Shown: positions 8,180-16,559, counted from the stretch's first letter. The stretch is DNA of 38,976 nt from Victivallaceae bacterium (GCA_021647315.1 JAKIUY010000030.1:1-38976); one strand, 5' to 3'. Notes: generated by a model from the letters alone, not told the origin. Program-made: numbers and translations.

Positions 8180-9372
8180 TATGAGTTCTCCACTGTTTCC
8201 AGTTGTCTGCTTTTTACGCTTCTGACCGCGGCGAGACCGATATTTTCAGCCGCGATGGCTGCGGCAGCAGTGGTAAATGGTTGTTCTGTCCCCTGCATGA
8301 TTCCTAGAAAATTGCGGACAATATAGGTGTCGCCATTATAATGATTACGCCCGAGATAGTCGAAATCATAATTGGTACTGTCGCCTTTGGTGGCGTAACG
8401 TTGATGTACCGAAATTCGACCATGATGATGACCGACGTCAATATCCAACACCCCGTTTTCACCAATCACGGTATAGACCCGCCCCTTATAATTGGCTGGG
8501 GTATAGAAGGTCTGAATGTAAGAGCCCTGCACCCCGTTTGAAAATTCAATCATACACATTTCATCATCACCAATGTCGGCTTCCTGTGCCCAGACACATT
8601 TATTGCGCCCTACTCGCTCTACCGTTACTGCCATGCCGTTGATCGTTGCCTGTTGATTTAACACACTTTCAGGACATGAGACCTCTTCAGGACATTCAGC
8701 ACAGGTGAGCTCATTCGGTTTATCGCCGCCGTATTTATAACGTTTTGAAAAGGCGAATACAGATTCGGCATAATTATCACCATTCATCATGTGCATAATA
8801 TCAAAATCATGCGAAGCCTTTTCCAGATAAAGTGAAGTAATTGCCTCACTCTTGCGATGCCAGCCACGGAAAAAAACATCTCCATAATGGCAGTTCTGAA
8901 CAAATCGCATCGAGGTAATTTTACCGATCACTTCTGCATCAAGCAGTGCTTTAGCTTTTTTGAAAATCGGGGCATGGCGCATGCAGTGTCCAACTAGAAT
9001 CGGAGCTTTATAGGCCAACAACTCCGGTGCTAATTCGCTGAAGTTACCGGCATTGCCTTCCAGAGGTTTCTCCATTAGAATCGGTTTATTAAGTACGGCA
9101 ACAGCCCGGAATGATTCCAGATGGCAGTTATCTGGGGTCGCAATAATGATACCGTCGATCTCTTTTTCTGCTACAATCATCGCTTCGGGAGTAGAATATA
9201 CTGTTGCTGAAATATTCAAAGCGTTCAGTCGTTTTTTTGCACCCTGAATATCTGGATCAACAACTGCGACAATTTGCACTTTATTACCCAGTGAATTGCG
9301 AAATTCCCGCGCATAACATTGAGCCCGATTACCAAAACCTAATATAACTATTTTTTTTAATACTTCTGACAT
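8179..9372 (-). CDS. Gfo/Idh/MocA family NAD(P)-dependent oxidoreductase
   Basis: 397 residues. The Rossmann dinucleotide motif is G12-F-G-N-R-A17 and the family signature is M-E101-K-P103, with K102 as the catalytic lysine. The likely substrate-site residues are in KASHDFDIMH (about 185-194). A Cys-rich insertion (C224, C227, C233, and further C259 and C273) is seen in one branch of this family and may bind a metal. These enzymes oxidise or reduce a sugar or cyclitol hydroxyl in the cytoplasm. It lies 15 nt after the regulator stop and overlaps the sulfatase start by 1 nt. It probably acts on the sugar released by the sulfatase; which enzyme acts first is not known. Confidence 0.9.
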   Translation of the reverse strand: MSEVLKKIVILGFGNRAQCYAREFRNSLGNKVQIVAVVDPDIQGAKKRLNALNISATVYSTPEAMIVAEKEIDGIIIATPDNCHLESFRAVAVLNKPILMEKPLEGNAGNFSELAPELLAYKAPILVGHCMRHAPIFKKAKALLDAEVIGKITSMRFVQNCHYGDVFFRGWHRKSEAITSLYLEKASHDFDIMHMMNGDNYAESVFAFSKRYKYGGDKPNELTCAECPEEVSCPESVLNQQATINGMAVTVERVGRNKCVWAQEADIGDDEMCMIEFSNGVQGSYIQTFYTPANYKGRVYTVIGENGVLDIDVGHHHGRISVHQRYATKGDSTNYDFDYLGRNHYNGDTYIVRNFLGIMQGTEQPFTTAAAAIAAENIGLAAVRSVKSRQLETVENS

Positions 9373-9387
9373 AATATTACCTTTTTT

Positions 9388-10473
9388 TTAAGTTGATTTA
9401 CCTTGAATTAATTTCCCTTTCAGCAGGCAATTTGACTCAACCAATGACCGTCCATGCAAGAGATCATCCATCATCACCACGGCCTGCTTTGCCATTTGAT
9501 CCACATCAAATTCCACTCGTGTAACCGGTTCGTGGTAGGCCAAAGCCCCCCCTTGGTTGGCAAGGGTAACTAGGCTAAGATCATCAGGTAATGACACCCC
9601 AAGCTGAAGCAGGGCTCGCAGTGCCCCATTGCACAGAATGTCATCCGTCACAACCACCGCGTCAGGACGATTGTTCAGTTGCCAAAAATTCTGCAACAGC
9701 TCGTAACCGGTAGTTTCAGACCAGTCACCGTCATGAACCATCAGCCATTCATGGTGGTATTGTAAACCAGCCCTACCAGCCAGTTCCGCCACTAGTCGTT
9801 CAGTCTCTATTATTGAATTTGCCCGTTGAGTCCTACGACGGTTAACTGCATAGATTAAACCCACACTGCAACAACCACGCCCAGCTAAGTGCTGAATACT
9901 CCGTTCAAGAAAGTCATTTCGGTCATAGCTTACAGAACATCTATTGTTCGAGGCTCCCAACCTGACAAGCGGCACTCCGCGCTCTTCCAGCTCTGTTCCT
10001 AATCCAAATAGCGGACAGAAGCTGAAAACCCCACGCAAACTGGGCAATAACACGGGGCTGGTTAGATCAAGTGTCGCCGGAAACGCTTCATCCGTTTCGG
10101 TATCTTGGCCAACATGCAATTTTACCTGCCAACGTGGATTCAGTTCGCTGATAGCTTTAGTCAACGATGTAACAGCCAGCCGAAAGAAGGCCGATGATTC
10201 AGCACTGAGCAGAGTTGATTTGATAACAATCGCTATTTCTCCCGTCGCACAGCGATCTGAAACAAAGACCCCTTTTCCCGGATGACGTTCGATTAGACCT
10301 TCAGCTTCAAGCATTCTATAGGCACTGTCCAGTGTCGCTCGGCTGACCGCCAACTGTTGCATAATAGTGGCAACCGGCGGCAACGGGACACCTACAGCCA
10401 TATCTATGATCTGCGTGTGTAACCATTGATAGGCCATCTTCACTTGCGGTCGATTGTTTAATATATTTTTCAT
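9388..10473 (-). CDS. GntR/LacI hybrid transcriptional regulator
   Basis: 361 residues. The N-terminal winged helix (about 10-72) has the GntR-type pattern LPPVATIMQQLAVSRATLD, then AYRMLEAEGLIERHPGKGVF. Residues about 78-358 are a periplasmic-binding-protein-like effector domain of the LacI/GalR type (GRGCCSVGLIY; RPDAVVVTDDILCNGAL). This architecture is the AraR-like class, which usually represses sugar genes until the sugar binds. It is the first gene of the operon with the oxidoreductase and sulfatase. The ATG at 10471-10473 lacks a Shine-Dalgarno and is immediately preceded by palindromic operator DNA, suggesting a near-leaderless transcript and self-regulation. Confidence 0.88.
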   Translation of the reverse strand: MKNILNNRPQVKMAYQWLHTQIIDMAVGVPLPPVATIMQQLAVSRATLDSAYRMLEAEGLIERHPGKGVFVSDRCATGEIAIVIKSTLLSAESSAFFRLAVTSLTKAISELNPRWQVKLHVGQDTETDEAFPATLDLTSPVLLPSLRGVFSFCPLFGLGTELEERGVPLVRLGASNNRCSVSYDRNDFLERSIQHLAGRGCCSVGLIYAVNRRRTQRANSIIETERLVAELAGRAGLQYHHEWLMVHDGDWSETTGYELLQNFWQLNNRPDAVVVTDDILCNGALRALLQLGVSLPDDLSLVTLANQGGALAYHEPVTRVEFDVDQMAKQAVVMMDDLLHGRSLVESNCLLKGKLIQGKST

Positions 10474-10511
10474 GTCGACATAACTATGTCGACATAGTTG
10501 CCATTTGTCAA
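10472..10511 (-). promoter_or_regulatory. Promoter with overlapping double palindromic operator
   Basis: On the minus strand TTGACA (10506-10511, perfect -35) is followed by a 17-bp spacer and CATAGT (10483-10488, -10). The -10 lies in the perfect 16-bp palindrome ACTATGTCGACATAGT (10483-10498). A second half-site ATGTCGACAT (10472-10481) abuts and overlaps the regulator start codon. Predicted +1 is near 10476, about 3 nt from the ATG. A bound regulator would block RNA polymerase directly. Confidence 0.7.
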
Positions 10512-10640
10512 GTCGTAATGGAAAAAATATGGGGATTCATGATCTGATAATAATTTTTTGTTAATTTATTACGCTACGCTTTGCCTGTCTCTGCGTCCGG
10601 GATAGGGATATTCAATACTAAAATTATGGTTACTATTCAG

Positions 10641-10706
10641 GTCTTCAGTCTACGGTCAACAGTCTTCAATTTTGTTGCCAATGACCGAAGACTGTTGACT
10701 GAAGAC
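10641..10706. repeat. Long imperfect inverted repeat
   Basis: GTCTTCAGTC and GGTCAACAGTCTTC pair with GAAGACTGTTGA and CTGAAGAC across a loop that includes TTTTGTTGCCAATGACC. The element at 32315-32360 is a relative with matching changes on both arms. Confidence 0.65.
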
Positions 10707-10799
10707 ACTACTATTTGCCATGGTTTTTGGTTTACTAATTAAATATCCCTGCGTGTTCATGGTGGTGAGTAGTAACAAATTATGATCTATATTATGTTC

Positions 10800-10910
10800 G
10801 TAGTTCCGCCTTTAGGCGGTGTTTTGTGAGGTTTACCGAACATGCTATCCCCATGGGATTAGGGAGCGCATCTAAAGATGCTTAAAATCGCCCACTAAAG
10901 TGGGAACTAC
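10800..10910. repeat. MITE-like unit with GTAGTTCC ends and CTAAAG palindromes
   Basis: The 111-bp unit begins GTAGTTCC and ends GGAACTAC (8-bp terminal inverted repeats). Inside are three perfect small palindromes with a TTTA/TAAA core: CCGCCTTTAGGCGG (10806-10819), GCATCTAAAGATGC (10868-10881) and CCCACTAAAGTGGG (10891-10904). No coding frame is present. Confidence 0.6.
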
Positions 10911-10955
10911 AAACAAGCGTGTTTAAATCTTTAACATTAAACAAATCTAGCGTCC

Positions 10956-11004
10956 AGGTAGCTTGAGTCTGAAGCGGAACCTGCCTTCAGGAGCCACCTG
11001 ATTA
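10956..11004. repeat. Dispersed 48-bp repeat, copy 1
   Basis: It contains GAGTCTGAAGCGG, then CCTGCCTTCAGG, and ends CCACCTGATTA. A close relative lies at 30141-30187 in the same orientation. CAGGT and ACCTG at the ends are complementary, so the unit can fold. It ends 13 nt from the DUF4838 stop codon. Confidence 0.5.
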
Positions 11005-11016
11005 GGAGCGCAGCGG

Positions 11017-13506
11017 CTAATTGACGAAGAAAAAATGGCCGAACATATCTGCTTGGTGGAAACCGCCGCGGATCATTTTGCTCCAGGTGCTGAATCTATC
11101 CTCTTTACGTGGTGGATGACTCATTGTCCGGCAGACATTCGCACCCCAGGGGTGAGTTGGACGGTCAATATTTTCCGGGAATGATTTCCGAGGGATTGCC
11201 ACCTCCATAACCCATCTGTCAGCATAACGTTTTACCGCGACCTGCGCATTACTGGTCCAGCCGGGATTACCTTTTTCACCATTACCTTCAAAATAGACAT
11301 CAGTTACTTTGCCATCCATGGTGATATAGATTTGATAATAACTGTTATGGTCATGATTCGGATCGAGGAATATTTCTACTGAATCTCCACCTTTTCTGCT
11401 CATCGTTTTGGGATCTGGACAGATAAAGCCGAAATAGAGCATATCTTTACTGCGGGTAACAGCAACTCTGGTTTTCCATTTAGTCGCCGCACCGTCAATA
11501 TTGTTATAAAGCGGTAGCCGCCGGATTGGTTTTTCCCAGGCTTTCTCATCCATCACACCATCAATTTTGATCAGACCACGCAGGTGGCAGAAGCTTGTTT
11601 TGGAGGCACCCTTTTTCATTGCCTGACGGATATTTTTATCAAAATCAGCCTGTCCCTTTTCCATCAGCCCGATATAATATTTACTGAACAGTTTAACCGC
11701 AGTGGCGTATTTAGTGCCTTTTGCTAGTTTCAATGCTTCATTAATTTTGGTACGATAAGTTTTAATTACCTCTGGAGTATAAAATTTATTCCAGGAGTCA
11801 ACCCGCCCGGCACGCGCGGTCAGCAATGCTTCTGAACGCTTTTCAATATCAGCATAAATCTCATCGATAATCGCTCCGGCGGCCGGCCCATAGAATTTTT
11901 CCAAATAGTCATTAAATAGCTCATCTGGGTCAGCACTCGGATCGTACATAAGTCGCATTAGCATATAACGGTTAAACAGCTCATACATTACACTGTCGGT
12001 ATTCTGTTGGATATAGACCCAACGGCCATGCTTTGCCATGACATCGACAACCTTTTTATACATTTTAGGAATATGCAGCGGCACGGCGTCATTTGCCGGT
12101 TTTGACCAACGATAGAGCATGTGCAACCAGAATGCCAGTGGTCCCTCGCTCATCGCATCCCACTTTTCTACCAAGGCAACAAATTCACTAAATTTACCCT
12201 TTGGGTAGAGTAAATAGGGGCGTTTCAGATCTGACGCGCAAAAACCGACAATAACGTTATCTGGCAATGGTTTCATGCCCGGATATGGTTCGCTGTATGA
12301 ACTGTAGGCGAGACAACTTATTTTCTGGTCGGGCAGCACCTTTTTTACCTGACGAGCAAAGCGATCAACAAAAGTCCAGACTCGTTTTGAATAGAGTCTT
12401 GAATATGGCGTTCCAACTGGAGCATCAAGTTTTTTGCATTCCAGACAGTGGCAGGCTCTAAATGAGTCATGCGGCAGAACTGAAAATATTTTACCCTGCA
12501 CAACGCCAGTAGCCCAGCCACGGTTAAAAGGATAACGGTCGGCGCGTTTGGTAATCCCAAGTGATGCAGCAGTTTTCCCTGCACGGTAGGCGGTAATCTC
12601 TTTCATTGTTTCACGTTCTACCGCCGGATTGGTGTAACAGAGGTGCGAACGGTAACTTTTCTTTTTCAGATTAATGTCACGTTCGCCATTTTTCAGCAGG
12701 GCAAAATATTCAGGATTGGTTTTGGCGAAACGTTCAACCCAATCAGTGCTGGAAGGATGGTGATTGAGTGGAATCTTAATTGAAGAACCCCGCACTCGAA
12801 ACATCCAGAGGATATTGGCAGCTGGTGTAAAGCCCAGAGTTTTCAGTTCTGAAAAATCACGATTTCGGTTTCGAGAACTTTTATAATATTGATACGGCAT
12901 GAGAAAACCACTGATCCGGCGGGTTTCGAAATATGGTTGTTCTTTGATTACGCCGCTGAATGCCAGATTTTTTTTACTTGGTATAACTTCACCTTTTGGC
13001 CCTGGCATAAACCACCGGACTCCAAAATTTTCCAGCAGGCGGTAGACACCATACAAAGTGCCACGTTCGAATGTCCAGTTGCCAGCTGGCATTAACATTT
13101 TTAACTTTGAAAATGAGGCCTTTTCAACGGCTTTTAATTTCCCCGGAATATCGGTATGCGCACCACGGTCATCTTTGCCGACAATATAGAGGTTGCCGTC
13201 AACCGCTTTGATAATATAACCGTCCCGTGCGACGCCTTTTAGCGTAATGCCGACACTTTTTGCTAAAGTTTCACCTAGATAAATCGCTTTGCCAGCCGTG
13301 GGCTGATTGGTTGTTATTGCAAATTTGGCACCAGTGATTTTTTGCAGATATGCCTGCATCTCATGGGCGGCGAAGGTCAATGGTTCCGGTGCGTTGACCG
13401 GAATAACAATCGCCACTTCCGCTTTACCGTTTTCAGCAATAACACATTTACCGGCAAAACTGCTGCTGATACAGCACATTAACAGTCCTAAAATCAAAAA
13501 TTTCAT
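11017..13506 (-). CDS. Secreted DUF4838 protein with a C-terminal CBM9-like domain
   Basis: 829 residues. A signal peptide (1-18, cut after SSSFAG-type residues) exports it. Residues about 25-150 resemble the small alpha/beta domain preceding GH67/GH20 catalytic domains (EMQAYLQKITGAKF; AIYLGET). The central part (about 190-500) matches the DUF4838 type (GVYRLLENFGVRWFMPG; FRACHCLECKKLD; VIVGFCASDLKRP). The last 185 residues form a CBM9-like beta-sandwich (KIDGVMDEKAWEKP; GDSVEIFLDPNHDH). DUF4838 proteins occur in polysaccharide-degrading Lentisphaerota, Verrucomicrobia and Bacteroidetes and are presumed glycoside hydrolases; the reaction here is not established. AAGGAA precedes the ATG by 8 nt. 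It appears to be transcribed alone, with repeat DNA on both sides. Confidence 0.85.
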   Translation of the reverse strand: MKFLILGLLMCCISSSFAGKCVIAENGKAEVAIVIPVNAPEPLTFAAHEMQAYLQKITGAKFAITTNQPTAGKAIYLGETLAKSVGITLKGVARDGYIIKAVDGNLYIVGKDDRGAHTDIPGKLKAVEKASFSKLKMLMPAGNWTFERGTLYGVYRLLENFGVRWFMPGPKGEVIPSKKNLAFSGVIKEQPYFETRRISGFLMPYQYYKSSRNRNRDFSELKTLGFTPAANILWMFRVRGSSIKIPLNHHPSSTDWVERFAKTNPEYFALLKNGERDINLKKKSYRSHLCYTNPAVERETMKEITAYRAGKTAASLGITKRADRYPFNRGWATGVVQGKIFSVLPHDSFRACHCLECKKLDAPVGTPYSRLYSKRVWTFVDRFARQVKKVLPDQKISCLAYSSYSEPYPGMKPLPDNVIVGFCASDLKRPYLLYPKGKFSEFVALVEKWDAMSEGPLAFWLHMLYRWSKPANDAVPLHIPKMYKKVVDVMAKHGRWVYIQQNTDSVMYELFNRYMLMRLMYDPSADPDELFNDYLEKFYGPAAGAIIDEIYADIEKRSEALLTARAGRVDSWNKFYTPEVIKTYRTKINEALKLAKGTKYATAVKLFSKYYIGLMEKGQADFDKNIRQAMKKGASKTSFCHLRGLIKIDGVMDEKAWEKPIRRLPLYNNIDGAATKWKTRVAVTRSKDMLYFGFICPDPKTMSRKGGDSVEIFLDPNHDHNSYYQIYITMDGKVTDVYFEGNGEKGNPGWTSNAQVAVKRYADRWVMEVAIPRKSFPENIDRPTHPWGANVCRTMSHPPRKEDRFSTWSKMIRGGFHQADMFGHFFFVN

Positions 13507-13599
13507 TAAGTAATTCCTTTTTTTGTTATTGGTTCACCATTATATATTGAATATGATTTTTTGCTTAGAAGCACGCACATAATCGGCTCCATATTCAAT

Positions 13600-13811
13600 G
13601 AACATAGCCGGGTTCTTTCAGGTGTCGCTTCGCTCTACAACGCCGGAACTTTTTAGACAGGATTAACCAGCCGTCGCTCTTCGAGCTATGGCGAGACGCG
13701 CAAGATTGATAAGATTTTTTTACTTTATCCTGTTTATCCTGTATCCCGTCTATCCTGTCTAAATACCTACCCGAACGCAGTGACAGATGAAGCACAGCGT
13801 AATAATTTCCT
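13600..13811. repeat. Interspersed repeat 'GAACATA-CCGG', copy A (with nested insert)
   Basis: It starts GAACATAGCCGGGTTCTTTC, has a CGCCGGAAC-TTTTTAGACA block, an AAGATTGATAAGATT block, a TATCCTGT...CCTGTC tract and an AATAATTTCCT end. Relative to copy B (19247-19400) it carries about 33 extra bases containing GCCGTCGCTCTTCGAGCTAT. The surrounding 13507-13971 gap holds no gene. Confidence 0.7.
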
Positions 13812-13971
13812 ATTAGGTCAGATATTCAGGCTGGATGACAACTTTAGCGTATTCGCGGCTAAAAGTTTTATTTTTCATTCGTGTATTCGTGGCTAGGTCT
13901 TTTTATTTTATGGCTAAAAAAATGTTCAAGAAGGTTGCGGGATACCGAAGACCTTTTCGAACAGGGTATAG

Positions 13972-14745
13972 TTACTGCCGATTCCATTTACTGGTTGTAC
14001 CAAGATTGCTGCCTAGAATCTGGACCTCATAAGCTTTTCTTGGATCAGTGGAATTAGTGACTACCCGACTGACATGACCATCGCCCCAGACTACATTAAA
14101 TCCTCCTGAATGAATAGGGTAAGGCTGCCCCAGGCTAAAATCATACGCCCTTGGGACATCACTCAGCACATAATAACCACGAAAACTACCGCCTGCAACT
14201 TTCATTGTTTCTTTCCAAATTAGCGAATCAGTTGTTACCAAAGTTTTTGAGGCTTTTCTCAGATTAGACGCTTTTACCGGAGTCGCAAATTTACCATCAG
14301 GAGTCCCATAACGCATAGAACCTCCGACATGTCCGTAATTATAACCGTAATGCGGATAACCTTCCTTGTACCCGGCAGACTGATCTTTCAGCGGTTTATC
14401 AATAACATGGGTCGGGCATTGAAAAATATCCCAGTTCTTTATATATCCATCATGTAATTGCTCTACCCAGGTTGTTTTAACATTTGAAGCATCTTTCCAA
14501 AACCATGGGACAAAATAACCATTATAATCATTGACATAAAACATAAAACCGGTAGCGATCTGTTTTGAATTACTGGCACATGAAATACTGCGCGCCTTTT
14601 CCCGCGCCTGATTCAGTGCCGGCAATAACATCGCGGCGAGGATGGCAATAATAGCTATCACAACCAATAGTTCGATGAGGGTGAACTTGTTGATAATCAG
14701 CGATTTACGAATAATAGCTTTCAGTTGTTTTTTCAGTGAATTCAT
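13972..14745 (-). CDS. Prepilin-type protein with H-X9-DG tail (pseudopilin-like)
   Basis: 257 residues from ATG 14745, chosen because AAAGGAG lies 8 nt upstream; an upstream ATG at 14802 has no such site. The N-terminus is a classic type IV prepilin signal: a basic leader, [21 protein letters not shown], with Glu5 of the mature protein present. The C-terminal domain begins [20 protein letters not shown] and ends with [14 protein letters not shown], an exact H-X9-DG motif. Such proteins are greatly expanded in PVC bacteria, where they are cleaved by prepilin peptidase and exported by type II secretion-like machinery. The role is structural or substrate-binding and unproven. It lies between the DUF4838 gene and a sugar regulator, suggesting a function in polysaccharide use. 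Confidence 0.85.
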   Translation of the reverse strand: MNSLKKQLKAIIRKSLIINKFTLIELLVVIAIIAILAAMLLPALNQAREKARSISCASNSKQIATGFMFYVNDYNGYFVPWFWKDASNVKTTWVEQLHDGYIKNWDIFQCPTHVIDKPLKDQSAGYKEGYPHYGYNYGHVGGSMRYGTPDGKFATPVKASNLRKASKTLVTTDSLIWKETMKVAGGSFRGYYVLSDVPRAYDFSLGQPYPIHSGGFNVVWGDGHVSRVVTNSTDPRKAYEVQILGSNLGTTSKWNRQ

Positions 14746-14873
14746 GATGAATTCTCCTTTGTTTTGGGTTAACAAACTTTCTTTTACGAGTTGTGCTTTC
14801 ATTTTACGAGTTTTATCTGCGTTATACCAGTACTGCCTCCATATTAAGGGTTGATGGTTGTGCTTTGGTTAAT

Positions 14874-15953
14874 TTAACATTCTCCATAGGTCCTTTGGGT
14901 TGTTTTGCCAATAATCAGTTCAGCGGAAATCAATTCTTTATCTGGCAACGGCGTGCCTTTGATGATACTTTGGATAAATAGTTCTGCCCCGGCACGACCA
15001 ATTTCAAAATAGGGTATTTTTACATGGGTTAAGGTCGGAGTCGTCGGTCGGATAGCCATATTGTTGGCGTAACCCATAATCATAAAGTCTTCAGGCACCC
15101 GCCAGCCACGTTCCTGAGCAAGTCGTAACAGGGCAAATGAACCAACCTGAGTACCGCAGAAAAAAGCATCCGGCAGTAAATTGACATCTGCCGGTAAAGC
15201 CTTTTTCAGAATATTATAACTATTCTCTTCATCCAGGCTGACTTCAATGATATTGTCGTCAGGTAACTCAAACAGACGTCGCAGCGCATTGATTTTTGTT
15301 GTAGAGGTTGAACTGCCTATGTCGCCAGCAATCATATAAACTTGACGGCAACCACGGTTATACAAGTACTCTGCGACCTCATAACATATAGCATTACGGT
15401 CATAGTTAATTGTACAATGTTCTTCGCCAGATAGTGTAAAACAGGGGAATTGTAAATTAAGAAGCTCTTGTCTCAACTTGCGCAAGGGTTCACCGATGAA
15501 TAAGGCACCATCATATTCTTTAGTCAAGTTTTGTAAAATATCACCTGCCCAAACATCATCTGCCACATACTGAAAGGTCAAGGTTGCATTATTAGTCCCG
15601 CACCCACTCAATGCGCCACGTTGAATTTCACTTGAAGATGCCCAGTTTGAATATGCCAACTCTTTAAGCGAAATTTCCGCTTCCGAGAAAAGGAACGCCA
15701 AGCGTAATTTGCGTTGCTGAGACTTGGTAGAGATAAACGCTCCTTTGGATGGAATACGTTCGATTGTACCTGATTTTTCAAGTTTTTGCAAAGCCAGTCT
15801 GGCAGTTGAACGACTAATCTTCAGCATTTCCGCCAAACTGCGTTCACCAGGCAGACGACTGCCCGGTTTCAGTTTACCCAGCCGTATCTGACCAAGTAAC
15901 CAATCCTGTACCTGAAGGTAAAGAAAATCTCGATTTTCAACACTTACTGCCAT
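14874..15953 (-). CDS. GntR/LacI hybrid transcriptional regulator
   Basis: 359 residues. A GntR winged helix occupies about 11-75 (LGKLKPGSRLPGERSLAEML, SRSTARLALQKLEKSGTIER). A LacI-type ligand-binding domain follows (about 80-355: YNRGCRQVYMIAGD; DAFFCGTQVGSFALLRLAQE). It resembles the regulator at 9388-10473 in layout but is only distantly similar in sequence. Genes downstream on the same strand are the H-X9-DG pseudopilin (128-nt gap) and the DUF4838 protein, its likely targets. No clear Shine-Dalgarno precedes the ATG. A strong promoter with a perfect palindrome lies about 400 nt upstream, which suggests a long leader and autoregulation. Confidence 0.87.
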   Translation of the reverse strand: MAVSVENRDFLYLQVQDWLLGQIRLGKLKPGSRLPGERSLAEMLKISRSTARLALQKLEKSGTIERIPSKGAFISTKSQQRKLRLAFLFSEAEISLKELAYSNWASSSEIQRGALSGCGTNNATLTFQYVADDVWAGDILQNLTKEYDGALFIGEPLRKLRQELLNLQFPCFTLSGEEHCTINYDRNAICYEVAEYLYNRGCRQVYMIAGDIGSSTSTTKINALRRLFELPDDNIIEVSLDEENSYNILKKALPADVNLLPDAFFCGTQVGSFALLRLAQERGWRVPEDFMIMGYANNMAIRPTTPTLTHVKIPYFEIGRAGAELFIQSIIKGTPLPDKELISAELIIGKTTQRTYGEC

Positions 15954-16115
15954 AAGGAAAACTCATTAAAATATTTTGTGAACTTAAACCAGTAGCCTGC
16001 GACTTCCAGGCGCATGGACAAATAATCCTCCATGGGGATTAGAATTTTTACTTCGTCCTCTACGGGTGTCGCCAGGATGTCACCTGTTGAAACCCACGAA
16101 GTTAACCTACTAGAG

Positions 16116-16170
16116 AAAATACAATTTCCTGTTAGGTGAACATAACCGGCTGTTCCGGAACTAAAAAAAC
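16116..16170. repeat. Interspersed repeat 'GAACATA-CCGG', partial copy D
   Basis: The end motif ATACAATTTCCT (16119-16130) is directly followed by the start motif GAACATAACCGG (16138-16149) and CTGTTCCGGAAC. The unit is thus a head joined to the tail of a neighbour, with the middle missing, as if left by recombination between tandem copies. Confidence 0.5.
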
Positions 16171-16240
16171 AAAAAAATCAGCCACTTTTTCGAATAAAGT
16201 CTAATTTAGAACTTACACGAAAAGGTATTTTTTGTTAGAT

Positions 16241-16297
16241 TTCACAGCACTAGCGTGCAATTAATACGCTTTAAAAAACACGCTAAAGCTCTGTGAA
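16241..16297. repeat. Hairpin element with a TTCACAG/CTGTGAA stem
   Basis: TTCACAGCACTAGCGTG (16241-16257) pairs with CACGCTAAAGCTCTGTGAA (16279-16297) with two small bulges. The loop is AT-rich. It lies in the leader predicted for the second hybrid regulator. The 15954-16559 gap has no gene. Confidence 0.5.
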
Positions 16298-16348
16298 CTC
16301 CGACAATACGCTATACTCGCGTACTCTTTCCGAACAACATTTAACTAA

Positions 16349-16410
16349 AAAACCATACCGGTACGTACCGGTATGGTTTTAAGTATACATGATTTATTTA
16401 AATAAGTCAA
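16349..16410 (-). promoter_or_regulatory. Strong promoter with a 32-bp palindromic operator at +1
   Basis: On the minus strand TTGACT (16405-16410), a 17-bp spacer and TATACT (16382-16387) form a near-consensus sigma-70 promoter. Predicted +1 is near 16375. It falls within a perfect, loopless 32-bp palindrome (16349-16380), each half being AAAACCATACCGGTAC or its complement. This placement fits a repressor operator better than a terminator. The transcript would run toward the regulator at 14874-15953. Confidence 0.65.
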
Positions 16411-16559
16411 TAGTAAAATTAAATAATTTTGATAAAAATTACTTTTTTAGTAATACATCACTCTATTTTTGACGCGTTGTGCTTGGGTACATAGTTGCCC
16501 GGTATGACAGTTCTTTCAGGCTGTCTTTAGTTGCTTATGACAGCGCAGGAGCATCTGTC

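Noticed and set aside
16349..16380. Palindrome as the uvrC terminator
   Set aside because: It is about 180 nt past the stop and lies exactly at +1 of a near-consensus promoter on the same strand; operator is the better reading, though a dual role is possible.
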